A DNA stretch of 53,604 bases from Ignavibacteriales bacterium. GTDB lineage: Bacteria > Bacteroidota > Ignavibacteria > UBA10030. Of the stretch, positions 27,293 to 36,165 are shown one piece after another (position 1 is the first letter of the stretch; the number at the start of each line of letters is the position of its first letter). The stretch spans positions 1-53,604 of the forward strand of contig JACPLA010000081.1 in the NCBI GenBank assembly GCA_016186715.1, written 5' to 3'. The position numbers and the translations under genes were made by a program. The notes under the pieces were generated by a model. That model ran no database searches. It saw nothing but the letters and a program-made list of their open reading frames with translations, and was not told where the DNA came from.

Positions 27293-27949
27293 ATGGATCT
27301 GCTTCAGGACATTGCCTTGAACGTGCAGTCCGGATACACGGAAAAAACAAGAAAAGCGGTCGAACAGGCGGTTGCAGAGGGAATCCCGGCAAACGATATT
27401 CTGCACAAAGGCCTTATTGCAGGAATGAATGTCGTGGCGGAGCGGTTCAAGACGGGCCAAATGTTTCTGCCGGAAGTGCTTGCCGTCGCCGGGGCCATGA
27501 AAGCCGGAATGACGATCGTAAGACCGCTCCTGGAAATGACGAATCATGAATCCCTGGGCAAGATCGTCATCGGGACGGTCCGCGGCGATATGCATGACAT
27601 CGGAAAGAACCTCGTCGCTATCATGCTCCAGGGCGCCGGATTTGACGTTGTGGACCTGGGCACGGATGTCCGGGCGGATAAGTTCATCGAGGCCGTGGAG
27701 AGGGAACATCCGGACATCATCGGGATGTCTGCCCTCTTAACAACGACCATGGTCCATATGAAGGGAGTCATCGAAGCCCTGGAGAAGAAAAACCTCCGGG
27801 AAAAGGTCAAGGTGATCATCGGCGGCGCGCCGATCTCCAGAAACTACGCGCAAGAGATCAGGGCTGACGGATACGCGCGTGACGCCGCGACGGCAGTCGA
27901 CCTGGTGCGAACGCTCCTCAATTCAACTCGCGCGACGGCGGCAGTATGA
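27293..27949 (+). CDS. mtaC: MtaC-like corrinoid (cobalamin-binding) methyl carrier protein
   Basis: A 218-residue methyl carrier. Residues 1-85 form the helical cap domain. Residues 88-210 form the B12-binding Rossmann domain with 'GDMHDIGKNLVAIMLQGAGF', where H101 is the lower cobalt ligand, plus 'IIGMSALLTTTM' (S146) and 'KVIIGGAPIS' for the nucleotide tail. An AGGAG at 27282-27286 fixes the ATG at 27293; the longer open frame runs into the upstream gene. Its stop overlaps the MtaB-like start by ATGA, as expected for two subunits made together. Confidence 0.9.
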   Translation: MDLLQDIALNVQSGYTEKTRKAVEQAVAEGIPANDILHKGLIAGMNVVAERFKTGQMFLPEVLAVAGAMKAGMTIVRPLLEMTNHESLGKIVIGTVRGDMHDIGKNLVAIMLQGAGFDVVDLGTDVRADKFIEAVEREHPDIIGMSALLTTTMVHMKGVIEALEKKNLREKVKVIIGGAPISRNYAQEIRADGYARDAATAVDLVRTLLNSTRATAAV

Positions 27950-29325
27950 GAAACCGGTTTACAACAGCCGCCCTGGATTCCGGGGCGCTTCTCTTTGGGA
28001 CGGCGAAATTCCCGCTCACCCGCCGGGGCGTGACGATCGGCGGCGGCTCGGTGATCCCGGAGATCAACTTCACCCTCCCTCCCATGGATGTCGAACAAGG
28101 TTCGATGGAGGAGGTGAAAAAGATCTATTTGGAGATGATTGACAGCGTGTGCAGGAGGGCAGTTGAGCTTCATCAGCGCGAGATCATCGTGGAGTTCGAG
28201 CTTCTCCCCGAAATGACGTTGAACCCGGTTTGGGGTGAGGAAATCACCGCTCTGCTTCAACGCTCCCTTGAGGAGTTCCTGGACCGGGATGGCCTCCAAT
28301 CTCTTCTTCGTATAACGCCGGTGGATATACGCGAAACCAGCAAGCCCCCGCGCCGGAGAGAAGGTCGCGAAGTGGACACATTGTTTGATGCCTTTCGCCG
28401 TTGTGCCCGTGCGGGAGGCGACATGCTCTCCATTGAATCGACAGGCGGAAAAGAAGTGACCGATCCCTCGATCATAGCGGGAGACCTTCGCGGAATTATT
28501 TTCGGGGCCGCCATTCTGGGTTCGGCGGACATGGAGTACCTCTGGGAGCAGATCTGCTCCATTGGGAAAGAAACTGGATCGATTCCGGCGGGCGACACTG
28601 CGTGCGGAATCGGAAACACCGCGATGATCCTGGCGGACCAGGGATATGTACCGAAAGTTTTTGCCACTGTCGTACGGGCCGTAACGGCTGTGAGGTCGCT
28701 TGTGGCGTACGAGGTGGGCGCCGTCGGGCCAGGAAAGGACTGCGGCTACGAGAACGCGATTCTCAAGGCAATCACCGGATTTCCCATGTCGCTTGAGGGC
28801 AAGTCAGCGGCATGCGCACATTTCAGCGCCATCGGAAACATCGCGGGCGCATATGCCGACCTCTGGAGCAACGAATCGGTTCAGCAGGTGAAACTGCTGT
28901 CGGGCATGGCTCCCGTGGTGTCCATGGAACAACTGATCTATGACTGCCGGCTTTTTAACGCCGCCGTCAACAAGGGAAGCGCGGGTGATTTGCGGGACCT
29001 GCTGGTGGACTCCGATGCATTGCTCGATCCCCAGGCATTCATCCTGAGGCCGGATGTGGTCAGGTCCCTCGCGAAAGCGATCGTTGCAGAACGTGAGGAC
29101 TATGGAAGAGGTGTCCGCGTTGCATGGGAGGCAGTCCGGCTCATGAAAGACGCTGCCTCGCACGGAGAGCTGCTGATATCCGATCGCGAAGGTTCATGGC
29201 TTGAGCGGATGGAATTGGAATTGAACGGGTTGCCGGCAACGTCAATGCAGTTTGTCTCAGAAGAAACTGAACGATGGAGTGATGCGTTTGACTGCACTCA
29301 ATACCTTGTCGAGACCCATGCTTAG
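27946..29325 (+). CDS. mtaB: MtaB-like methanol:corrinoid methyltransferase
   Basis: A 459-residue substrate-activating methyltransferase that takes a methyl group from methanol, or a related methoxy compound, onto the corrinoid of MtaC. Family blocks are strong: 'GGDMLSIESTGGKE', 'GDTACGIGNTAMILA', 'GPGKDCGYENAILKAI' and 'GKSAACAH'. By counting, E164, C220 and C266 fall where the Methanosarcina barkeri enzyme has its zinc ligands (E164, C220, C269, from memory). Length matches the archaeal protein. No reductive activator of the RamA type is in the window. Finding it inside a glycosidase operon is unusual and is discussed as a finding. Confidence 0.88.
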   Translation: MRNRFTTAALDSGALLFGTAKFPLTRRGVTIGGGSVIPEINFTLPPMDVEQGSMEEVKKIYLEMIDSVCRRAVELHQREIIVEFELLPEMTLNPVWGEEITALLQRSLEEFLDRDGLQSLLRITPVDIRETSKPPRRREGREVDTLFDAFRRCARAGGDMLSIESTGGKEVTDPSIIAGDLRGIIFGAAILGSADMEYLWEQICSIGKETGSIPAGDTACGIGNTAMILADQGYVPKVFATVVRAVTAVRSLVAYEVGAVGPGKDCGYENAILKAITGFPMSLEGKSAACAHFSAIGNIAGAYADLWSNESVQQVKLLSGMAPVVSMEQLIYDCRLFNAAVNKGSAGDLRDLLVDSDALLDPQAFILRPDVVRSLAKAIVAEREDYGRGVRVAWEAVRLMKDAASHGELLISDREGSWLERMELELNGLPATSMQFVSEETERWSDAFDCTQYLVETHA

Positions 29326-29421
29326 AGAGAACTACTGTCTGCGTTCCAGGACAAGGCCGCATCCCACATTTTTCAGTTCGGCGGAAATTTGCTCGAACGA
29401 CGGATGATCCTGGTACGCTGA

Positions 29422-30177
29422 ATGAAAGTCTATCTTTCGACCTGGTCGATTCATCGTCTGTTCTTTCAGAAACTTCTTCGCATCTCGCAATTGCCGGCGC
29501 TGGCGCATTCGCTCGGATTCGACGGCGTCGAGCTTGAGGATATCTGGTTTCCGTCTGCGAATGACCGTATTGCGCACACTCTGAAGTCGGAGGGCCGTCG
29601 GGCCGGGATGCCGATCCTCATCGCCGTGAGTAACGATTTCACGGTTGCTGGAGAAGAGTTTCCTGCACAGGTCCGGCATATGCGAAAATTCCTGCGCCTT
29701 GCGTCGAGGATTGGATCGGGTATTGTACGCGTGCTGGTCGGCTCGTCTCGCTCGAGTATCAACAGGATGCCGCAAGTCGTGGCTGCATTTAGGGAGATTG
29801 TTCCCATGGTGGATGAACTTGGACTCCGGCTTGCGGTGGAAAATCATGACCGGCTCAGCAGGGATCCCGAAAACCTGCTTGGCATCCTTGAACGCGTCGG
29901 ATCAAGGCGCCTCGGAATTTGTCTTGACCTGGGAAACCTGAACCCGCGGACCCGGTACGCGTCAATTGAGAAACTCGCACCGAGGGCCATGGTCGTTCAC
30001 GCGAAGACCTATGGATTCAGGCCGGATGGAAACGAGCGCTCGATCGATTACCGCCGGTGCATAAGGATCCTTCGGAAGAATGGTTTCAGGGGGCCGGTCG
30101 TGGCGGAATATAACGGGCCGGGAGATCAAATCATGGGATCGCTGAAAACACGCTTGCTTGTACGGAGGTTCCTGTGA
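29422..30177 (+). CDS. Sugar phosphate isomerase/epimerase family protein
   Basis: A 251-residue xylose-isomerase-like TIM barrel, shorter than the paralogue at 16691. Metal-site residues: E140 in 'LRLAVENHDRL', D169 in 'GICLDLGNLNPR', H193 in 'MVVHAKTYGF' and E229 in 'VVAEYNGPG'. The stop overlaps the next GTG start by 4 bases. The 96 bases upstream of its ATG hold nothing I recognise. Substrate unknown; it may act on the sugar released after demethylation or after oxidation. Confidence 0.8.
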   Translation: MKVYLSTWSIHRLFFQKLLRISQLPALAHSLGFDGVELEDIWFPSANDRIAHTLKSEGRRAGMPILIAVSNDFTVAGEEFPAQVRHMRKFLRLASRIGSGIVRVLVGSSRSSINRMPQVVAAFREIVPMVDELGLRLAVENHDRLSRDPENLLGILERVGSRRLGICLDLGNLNPRTRYASIEKLAPRAMVVHAKTYGFRPDGNERSIDYRRCIRILRKNGFRGPVVAEYNGPGDQIMGSLKTRLLVRRFL

Positions 30178-31220
30178 AAATTCTGGTCATCGGCGGAACA
30201 GGGTTTATCAGCGGCCGGCTTGTGAAGAAGCTTCTGGCCAAAGGGCACACGGTGTCAGTGGTGACCAGACGGCACACAGCGCCGTCGGCGTTCGACCCGA
30301 CGAAGGTTCGGTTTCTCACGGCCGACCGGACCAAAGAAGCGGAATTAAAGAACGTGCTGGGAAATCAGACCTTTGACGCCGTGTACGACATGATTGACTA
30401 CGAACCCGGCGAATCCGAGGCGGCTGTTCGGATCTTCAAAGGGCGGACGGGACGGTTTATTCATTGCAGTACGGTTTCGGTTTATATGGTCTCGAATGAT
30501 ATCCGGTGTCCCGTCACTGAGGACCAGGACCGCACGCCGCTCATGAAGCATTTTCCCCGAAATCCGTTCGGAATGGACTACGGGATCAGAAAGCGGAAGT
30601 GTGAAGAGGTTTTATGGGAAGCCCATGATGCGAAAACATTTCCGGTGAGCATGCTGCGACCAACGTTCGTTTGCGGTCCGGGAGACCCGGCAAAGCGGGA
30701 TTTTTTCTGGATCGAGCGGATACTTGACGGGCAACCCCTCCTCGTTCCCGGAACCGGCGATCATGCGTTCCAGCAGGTGTACGTGGAAGATGTCGCGGTG
30801 GCTTTTGCGAGGCTTTTGGAACGCGACGATTCCATCGGACATGCATTCAATGTGGCGGCGGAAGAAGTGATGTCGCTGAACGATTATCTTCGACGACTGT
30901 CGGAACTTCTGAACAGGAGCCCTGAGATCATTCATGTCGATCAGGAAATGTTCGACACGCTTCCCTTTAGCGTGTCAAGAAACGGAGATGTGTTTCCGTT
31001 CAACACGCGCCGCACGGCATTCTTCAGTCTCGGCAGGATCAAGGAGCGCCTGGGGTTCCGCGCGACGGAGTTTTCCGAATGGATGCCCGAAACGATCGCT
31101 TGGTTCAGGGAGAAACAAAAGGGGCATTCGAATGGCTATGAGCACAGGCATGCGGAAATTGCCTTTGCTGTTCGGTGGAAACAGGGTATTGAGCAGCTCC
31201 GAAAAGGAATGAATGTGTGA
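30174..31220 (+). CDS. NAD-dependent epimerase/dehydratase (extended SDR)
   Basis: A 348-residue short-chain dehydrogenase/reductase of the extended type. The N-terminal dinucleotide motif is 'ILVIGGTGFISGRLV' (the third glycine is Ser13), followed by 'GRFIHCSTVSVYMV' and the catalytic YxxxK in 'MDYGIRKRKCEEV'. The C-terminal half has 'HAFQQVYVEDVAVAFARLL', typical of nucleotide-sugar epimerases and related isoflavone-reductase-like enzymes. The GTG start overlaps the previous stop and is preceded by GGAGG at 30164-30168; the stop overlaps the next GTG. Confidence 0.85.
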   Translation: MKILVIGGTGFISGRLVKKLLAKGHTVSVVTRRHTAPSAFDPTKVRFLTADRTKEAELKNVLGNQTFDAVYDMIDYEPGESEAAVRIFKGRTGRFIHCSTVSVYMVSNDIRCPVTEDQDRTPLMKHFPRNPFGMDYGIRKRKCEEVLWEAHDAKTFPVSMLRPTFVCGPGDPAKRDFFWIERILDGQPLLVPGTGDHAFQQVYVEDVAVAFARLLERDDSIGHAFNVAAEEVMSLNDYLRRLSELLNRSPEIIHVDQEMFDTLPFSVSRNGDVFPFNTRRTAFFSLGRIKERLGFRATEFSEWMPETIAWFREKQKGHSNGYEHRHAEIAFAVRWKQGIEQLRKGMNV

Positions 31221-32416
31221 CGTCCGTCAGGAACATAGTGGAACGTGCCGCTGAACGATTCAACGGAATCATTCCCCTCGAACCCGCCTGGGTGGCCAGG
31301 GATTTTCTTCCACCGGGCCAGCGGCTCGGATGCTCCGAGGATCAATACGAGCTGGGACCCCGTGGGGGAATTTCCGAACGATGGCTGGCTTCCACCACAG
31401 AAGCGGACAACAGAGTGAAAGTGCCGGATGAAGGGTTGAGCTTTCTGGCGCTGGACTCAAAAGACCGGCTTACCCTCCGCGAAGCCGTGAAGGAAGCCCC
31501 CGATTTGATCCTTGGAACAGGGTACAGCAGAACCCATCCGCGCGGGCTCGATAGACTGGCGAAGGTCTTCGATTACAAATTTCGCATACCCTTCCACCTG
31601 CACCAGAGGAAGCACCATGCGGCTCTGGTCGGCCGGAATCCGAAAGAAGAGGCGTACTATTTTCCGGAAGGACTTCCGATGGGTGAAGAGCCCGAGACCT
31701 ATCTTGGCGTCCATCCTTCCATTGTCGAGGAAAAGAACTACGAAATTCTTCTTCCATATCTCGAGCAATGGAACAGTGACCTGATTTTGCGCCATTCAAA
31801 GGCCTATAAGCTTGTGGCCGGAGACGGCTGGCACATCCCGGCAGGGATCCTTCATGCGCCGGGCTCGGCGCTCACAATAGAACTGCAGGAGGACTCGGAT
31901 GTTTTTGCCATGCTTCAGGCGATGGCGGGGGGAAGGGTCATTTCAAAGGACCTTCTCCATAAAGATGTCAGGCCGGAGGACTGGAAAAAACATGGTGAAA
32001 GGATTATTCTGGAATTGATCGATTGGGAAGCCAACGGAGACCCCTACTTCTACGAGAATCACCATACTCCCCCGGTCTCAATTCGGAAATCCACCGACGG
32101 AGAGGAAGAATGGATATTCTACAATACAACGAGATTCAGCGGAAAGAAACTCGTGGTGAAAGCAGGCCGTTCGACGAAAAGCCGGGATGCGGGCGTGTAC
32201 AGTCTCTTTGTCTGGCGCGGCCGGGGGGAGTTCGACGGACATAAGCTTGAAGCGGGAAAGCCGGGCAGCGATGAGGTTATCGTCTGTCATTCAAAAGCCG
32301 TTGAGGAGATCATTGTGAAAAATACTGGACGGGAAGATCTGATCCTCTTCAAGTTCTTCGGCCCCGATGTGAACCTGGATGTTCCAATGTTGAAGCAATA
32401 CGGAAAGAAGAGATAG
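31217..32416 (+). CDS. Class I phosphomannose-isomerase-like cupin protein
   Basis: A 399-residue two-cupin protein resembling type I mannose-6-phosphate isomerases. The metal-binding block is 'FRIPFHLHQRKHHAALVGR' with the HxH pair, followed by an 'EEAYYFP' acidic stretch and the second-shell block 'GDGWHIPAGILHAPGSA'. The C-terminal third is another beta-barrel ('SLFVWRGRGEFDGHKLEAG'). It differs from ordinary ManA in lacking the helical insertion pattern I would expect, so an isomerase for another sugar is possible. GTG start overlaps the upstream stop. Confidence 0.65.
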   Translation: MTSVRNIVERAAERFNGIIPLEPAWVARDFLPPGQRLGCSEDQYELGPRGGISERWLASTTEADNRVKVPDEGLSFLALDSKDRLTLREAVKEAPDLILGTGYSRTHPRGLDRLAKVFDYKFRIPFHLHQRKHHAALVGRNPKEEAYYFPEGLPMGEEPETYLGVHPSIVEEKNYEILLPYLEQWNSDLILRHSKAYKLVAGDGWHIPAGILHAPGSALTIELQEDSDVFAMLQAMAGGRVISKDLLHKDVRPEDWKKHGERIILELIDWEANGDPYFYENHHTPPVSIRKSTDGEEEWIFYNTTRFSGKKLVVKAGRSTKSRDAGVYSLFVWRGRGEFDGHKLEAGKPGSDEVIVCHSKAVEEIIVKNTGREDLILFKFFGPDVNLDVPMLKQYGKKR

Positions 32417-32775
32417 TGCCGGACGACATGGTACACGAAGGAACGCCGCGGTTCATGCACATCAGAGAATCCAGAACGCTTGTCGCTCTGGCGCTGCTCT
32501 GCAGGCCGGGTTTGTGCTCGACATGTGGCGTTCGGGCTTAATATCATCTTGGTGTTTGTGTTGTCGGGCCTTGTGGGCCGTCTTCTGTTGGAGATCACAT
32601 GGACAAATGAGGCCGATTCGACGGTCCATTTTCGGACTGCCCTGTATGAAACATTGTTTGTGCCGATACGAGATCCGAAGCTTTCGTCTTTTCTCTTCGC
32701 CGTGACATTCACTCTGGCAATGTACGGAGCGGTCTGTGGAATGTGAAAAAGAAATATTGTCGTGAAACTATGAAT
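32417..32775 (+). pseudogene. Remnant of a multi-pass membrane acyltransferase (DUF5009-like) C-terminus
   Basis: This 387-base gap between genes contains a readable frame (about 32480-32746) ending in 'FGLNIILVFVLSGLVGRLL', 'ALYETLFVPIRDPKLSSFLF' and 'FTLAMYGAVCGM'. That is the form of the last transmembrane helices of DUF5009 / heparan-alpha-glucosaminide N-acetyltransferase-like membrane proteins. A TGA at 32744-32746 then interrupts, and the same frame continues 'KRNIVVKL' before a second stop, which matches the expected basic tail of the family. The upstream part of the gene is missing, and there is no start or ribosome site. I read it as a truncated, stop-containing relic. Confidence 0.6.
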
Positions 32776-32803
32776 CAAGAACGCACACAACATAGAACGT
32801 TCA

Positions 32804-33766
32804 ATGGATCCCATCACTATTGGAACTGAGCCAATGATCATCGGAGTAGGAAAGCACCGCTATCGTTGGATTGACCGGTGGGCCGTTGTCCCCGACACAC
32901 CCAGTGCGCAGAAAAACGGCCGGACACACGGCGTGGCAGTGGCCGAATCGGGTAACGTGTTGGTGTTTCATCAGGCAAATCCTGCAGTGTTGGTGTTTGA
33001 CCGGGATGGCCGCATTCGTGATGCGTGGGGAGAACGTTTTCCTGGCGCGCACGGAATGACGTTGGTGCGGGAGGAGGAGGAATTCCTCTGGCTTACCGAC
33101 CAGGACACCGCGGAAGTTGTTAAAACCACTCTCGACGGCCGTGTGGTGCAATCTTTGCGCAAGCCGGAGCACGAAGCGTACACTGACGGCAAGTATTCGC
33201 CGACGTGGGTAGCCGTGAGCGAGACTCGCTTCGGTGGGAACGGCGATATCTGGGTGGCCGATGGATACGGATCGAATCTCCTGCACCGGTACGATGAGAA
33301 GGGAAGATACCTGGGAAGCGTAAGCGGAGTCGAGGGAGAGGCCGGGGCGTTCAATTGCCCTCACGGCATCATGTTCGACTACCGAACCGGGAAACCCGAG
33401 TTGACGATTGCAGACAGGGGAAACAAACGATTGCAGGTGTACGATCAGGATGGAAAGTATCGAAGGACGTTTCAGGACGGCATTTCGTGTCCGTGCGCGT
33501 CCACTATTGTTGGCTCCGATCTTGTAGTGCCGGAACTGAATGCAAAACTGACGGTGCTGAGCCGCGAAAACCGCTTTGTCTGTCACCTGGGGGACAATGA
33601 GCAAACGACCGGCATGAAGGGATGGCCTGATCATCCCCAGAAATTGCTGGTTCCCGGTAAATTCAACAGTCCGCACTCCGTTGCCGCAGATGCCGGAGGA
33701 AACCTTTATGTTGTTGAATGGATCATCGGAGGAAGGATCACGAAGCTTGAAAAGCTTGCGGCATGA
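32804..33766 (+). CDS. NHL-repeat / six-bladed beta-propeller protein
   Basis: A 320-residue propeller with repeated blade motifs, such as 'THGVAVAESGNVLVFHQ', 'GAHGMTLVREEEEFLWLTDQ', 'NGDIWVADGYGSNLLHRYDE' and 'NSPHSVAADAGGNLYVVEW'. Conserved His-Gly pairs at the blade starts resemble the peptidylglycine alpha-amidating-lyase-like NHL group. No signal peptide is seen from the ATG at 32804; another in-frame ATG is at 32834. The function in this operon is unknown; related proteins occur in sugar loci as lactonases or binding scaffolds. Confidence 0.75.
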   Translation: MDPITIGTEPMIIGVGKHRYRWIDRWAVVPDTPSAQKNGRTHGVAVAESGNVLVFHQANPAVLVFDRDGRIRDAWGERFPGAHGMTLVREEEEFLWLTDQDTAEVVKTTLDGRVVQSLRKPEHEAYTDGKYSPTWVAVSETRFGGNGDIWVADGYGSNLLHRYDEKGRYLGSVSGVEGEAGAFNCPHGIMFDYRTGKPELTIADRGNKRLQVYDQDGKYRRTFQDGISCPCASTIVGSDLVVPELNAKLTVLSRENRFVCHLGDNEQTTGMKGWPDHPQKLLVPGKFNSPHSVAADAGGNLYVVEWIIGGRITKLEKLAA

Positions 33767-33838
33767 CCTGAATCAAACTATCACCATATGATCATATCAC
33801 CCCATCACCAACACGACTGAGATGCCAAGGAGGTCGCC

Positions 33839-34597
33839 ATGGCTGCAACAAGGACCGTTAAGGTCACCGAAGAACAAAAGAAACAATACAGGGATGAAGG
33901 GTTCTTCATTCTGAGGGATGCAATTCCGCAAAGTTGGCTCGAGACGATCAGGAAAGAATGCGGGGAATGCATACAAGAGCAGGAAAAGGAGATGGACAGA
34001 CAGGGGACGGACGTCCTGAACCTGAGCAGGCGCAACAGCAGGTATTTCGTTTTCCTGGCATACAAGGACCGTCCCCAGCTCGGGAAGTTCATTTTCAGCG
34101 ACCTGATGGAGGAGATCTGCAAGGCGACGATCGGAGATACCGCGTATCTCTTTTGGGAGCAGTTTGTGGTGAAGGGGACGGACAAGAAGGGCGCCGAGTT
34201 TGGGTGGCATCAGGACTCCGGCTATGTTGATCGGGACCACAATCCGTACGTCAACGCCTGGATTCCCCTTGATGATGTCAACGAAAAAAACGGCACGATC
34301 TACCTCCTCCCCTACGACCGCGCCGGGACACGCGTGAAGGTCGAACACAAACCCGTGGAGGGTTCGAACGATCGGGTGGGATATTTCGGAACGGACCCCG
34401 GAGTACCTGCGGTGATGAAAGCCGGGTCCATCGCAGTGTTCTCGAGCGTGACCTTCCACAGGTCCGGCGCCAACAACACGAAGAACATGCGACGGGCCTA
34501 TGCCATCCAATACTCGCCTGAGATTATCCATGAGCCCGACGGATCCCTCAAAGGATTGGATGATGAATTTCTGAAGGATGGAGTGAGGGTCAGATAA
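33839..34597 (+). CDS. Phytanoyl-CoA dioxygenase (PhyH) family Fe(II)/2-oxoglutarate oxygenase
   Basis: A 252-residue double-stranded beta-helix oxygenase. The iron triad is present: H124 and D126 in 'FGWHQDSGYVDRD' and H207 in 'SVTFHRSGANN'; an Arg near 219 ('NMRRAYAIQYS') would bind 2-oxoglutarate. A clear AAGGAGG at 33827-33833 fixes the ATG at 33839. A 12-bp perfect palindrome (ATATGATCATAT, 33786-33797) lies in the leader and could be a protein-binding site. The enzyme needs O2, which is notable beside a corrinoid system usually linked to anaerobes. Substrate unknown. Confidence 0.85.
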   Translation: MAATRTVKVTEEQKKQYRDEGFFILRDAIPQSWLETIRKECGECIQEQEKEMDRQGTDVLNLSRRNSRYFVFLAYKDRPQLGKFIFSDLMEEICKATIGDTAYLFWEQFVVKGTDKKGAEFGWHQDSGYVDRDHNPYVNAWIPLDDVNEKNGTIYLLPYDRAGTRVKVEHKPVEGSNDRVGYFGTDPGVPAVMKAGSIAVFSSVTFHRSGANNTKNMRRAYAIQYSPEIIHEPDGSLKGLDDEFLKDGVRVR

Positions 34598-34638
34598 GGA
34601 TTCTCGCAACCACAACGTACCCTGCGGCAAAACATTCC

Positions 34639-36165
34639 ATGAGCTATCTCATCGGGCTTGACGTCGGGACCTCTGGCGTGAAGGCGATCCTGATCAACCC
34701 CCGGGGAAGGGTCGTTGCCTCAGCATTCGGGGAATATCCGATGGCGACGCCAAAGCCGCTTTGGGCTGAGCAGAACCCCGAGGCATGGTGGCGTGCCGCG
34801 ATGAGCACTCTCCGGCGGATTGTGAAGATTGCCGGCGGTTCCACAAAGATCGCCGGGCTTGGTCTCACGGGGCAAATGCACGGCCTTGTTCTTCTGGATA
34901 GCAGGGGGAAGGTGCTCCGTCCCTGCATCATGTGGAACGACCAGAGAACAGCAGAAGAATGCTCTGAAATCACGTCGATGGTGGGCGAAGACCGCCTCCT
35001 GGCGATGACAGGGAATCCGGTATTGCCGGGATTCACTGCCCCTAAGATTCTTTGGGTCAGGAAACACGAACCGGCAGTGTATGGGAACACGTCTCATGTC
35101 CTTCTGCCAAAAGACTATGTGCGATATCGCCTGACGGGAGAGTATGCTTCGGAGATGTCCGATGCGTCCGGCACCTCGCTGTTGGACGTCAGGAATCGGC
35201 GCTGGTCGAATGAAATCCTGCAGGCGCTTAGAATTCCGGCGGAATGGTTGCCGTCGCTCGTGGAGTCACCGGGGCTGACGGGCGGCGTCAGCCGCGTTGC
35301 CGCTCAAGCAACGGGGCTGAGAGAAGGCACGCCGGTTGTCGGCGGGGGCGGTGATCAGGCCGCGGGCGGTGTGGGATCGGGAACTGTGGCGGAGGGAACG
35401 ATCTCGGTGACCATTGGCACGTCGGGTGTCGTGTTTGCCCATAGCAATACGTACCGGGTCGAGCAGAAAGGACGGCTGCATGCGTTTTGCCATTCCGTCC
35501 CGGGCGCCTGGCACCTTATGGGGGTGACCCTCTCTGCGGGCGGATCGCTGCGATGGGTCCGCGATACGCTCTGCGCGGAAGAAATCCTTCTTGCAAAAAA
35601 ACGGCGCGTCGATCCCTATGAGATCATGATGGCCTCTGCCGCCCGCAGTCCGGCCGGAAGCGAGGGTCTGCTGTTCCTCCCATACCTTTCCGGAGAGCGT
35701 ACGCCGTACCCTGATCCACACGCACGCGCAGCGTTCATCGGACTGACCGTCAGACATGGAAAATCTCATATGATCCGGTCTGTCCTCGAAGGTGTCGCGT
35801 TCAGTCTCAGGGATTGTCTTGAGTTGATGAAAGCAATGGACATTCAGGCGGACGATGTGCGCGTGTCGGGCGGTGGAGCGCGGAGCAAGCTCTGGTGCCG
35901 GATCCTCGCTGATGTCCTCGGGACCCGTCTTTCCACGGTGACATCGACGGAAGGCGCGCCGTACGGAGCCGCCTTGCTCGCCGGCGTCGGTGTCGGAATC
36001 TTTGGTTCGGTCACGGAAGCATGCAGCAGGACCGTTCGAGTTGCCTCATCCACGGAGCCGGGCCGCGATAGAGTGCTTTACGACGAATTGTACCAGATCT
36101 ATCGCCAATCCTATCCGCAGAATCAACCAATATTTCACTCCCTTTCGAATCTCTCGAACAAATGA
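34639..36165 (+). CDS. xylB: Xylulokinase (FGGY family)
   Basis: Phosphorylates D-xylulose to xylulose 5-phosphate for the pentose phosphate pathway. The 508-residue protein has the N-terminal phosphate motif 'IGLDVGTSGVKAILI' (D8), the XylB-specific 'GLGLTGQMHGLVLLD' and 'CIMWNDQRTAEEC', and the catalytic Asp in 'GGGGDQAAGGVGSG'. The C-terminal FGGY half includes 'LEGVAFSLRDCLELM' and 'VSGGGARSKLWCRILADVLG'. It matches a xylan-type substrate for the GH10-like enzymes; a xylose isomerase is not obvious in the window, unless one of the two TIM-barrel isomerases does this job. The stop overlaps the next ATG. Confidence 0.9.
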   Translation: MSYLIGLDVGTSGVKAILINPRGRVVASAFGEYPMATPKPLWAEQNPEAWWRAAMSTLRRIVKIAGGSTKIAGLGLTGQMHGLVLLDSRGKVLRPCIMWNDQRTAEECSEITSMVGEDRLLAMTGNPVLPGFTAPKILWVRKHEPAVYGNTSHVLLPKDYVRYRLTGEYASEMSDASGTSLLDVRNRRWSNEILQALRIPAEWLPSLVESPGLTGGVSRVAAQATGLREGTPVVGGGGDQAAGGVGSGTVAEGTISVTIGTSGVVFAHSNTYRVEQKGRLHAFCHSVPGAWHLMGVTLSAGGSLRWVRDTLCAEEILLAKKRRVDPYEIMMASAARSPAGSEGLLFLPYLSGERTPYPDPHARAAFIGLTVRHGKSHMIRSVLEGVAFSLRDCLELMKAMDIQADDVRVSGGGARSKLWCRILADVLGTRLSTVTSTEGAPYGAALLAGVGVGIFGSVTEACSRTVRVASSTEPGRDRVLYDELYQIYRQSYPQNQPIFHSLSNLSNK

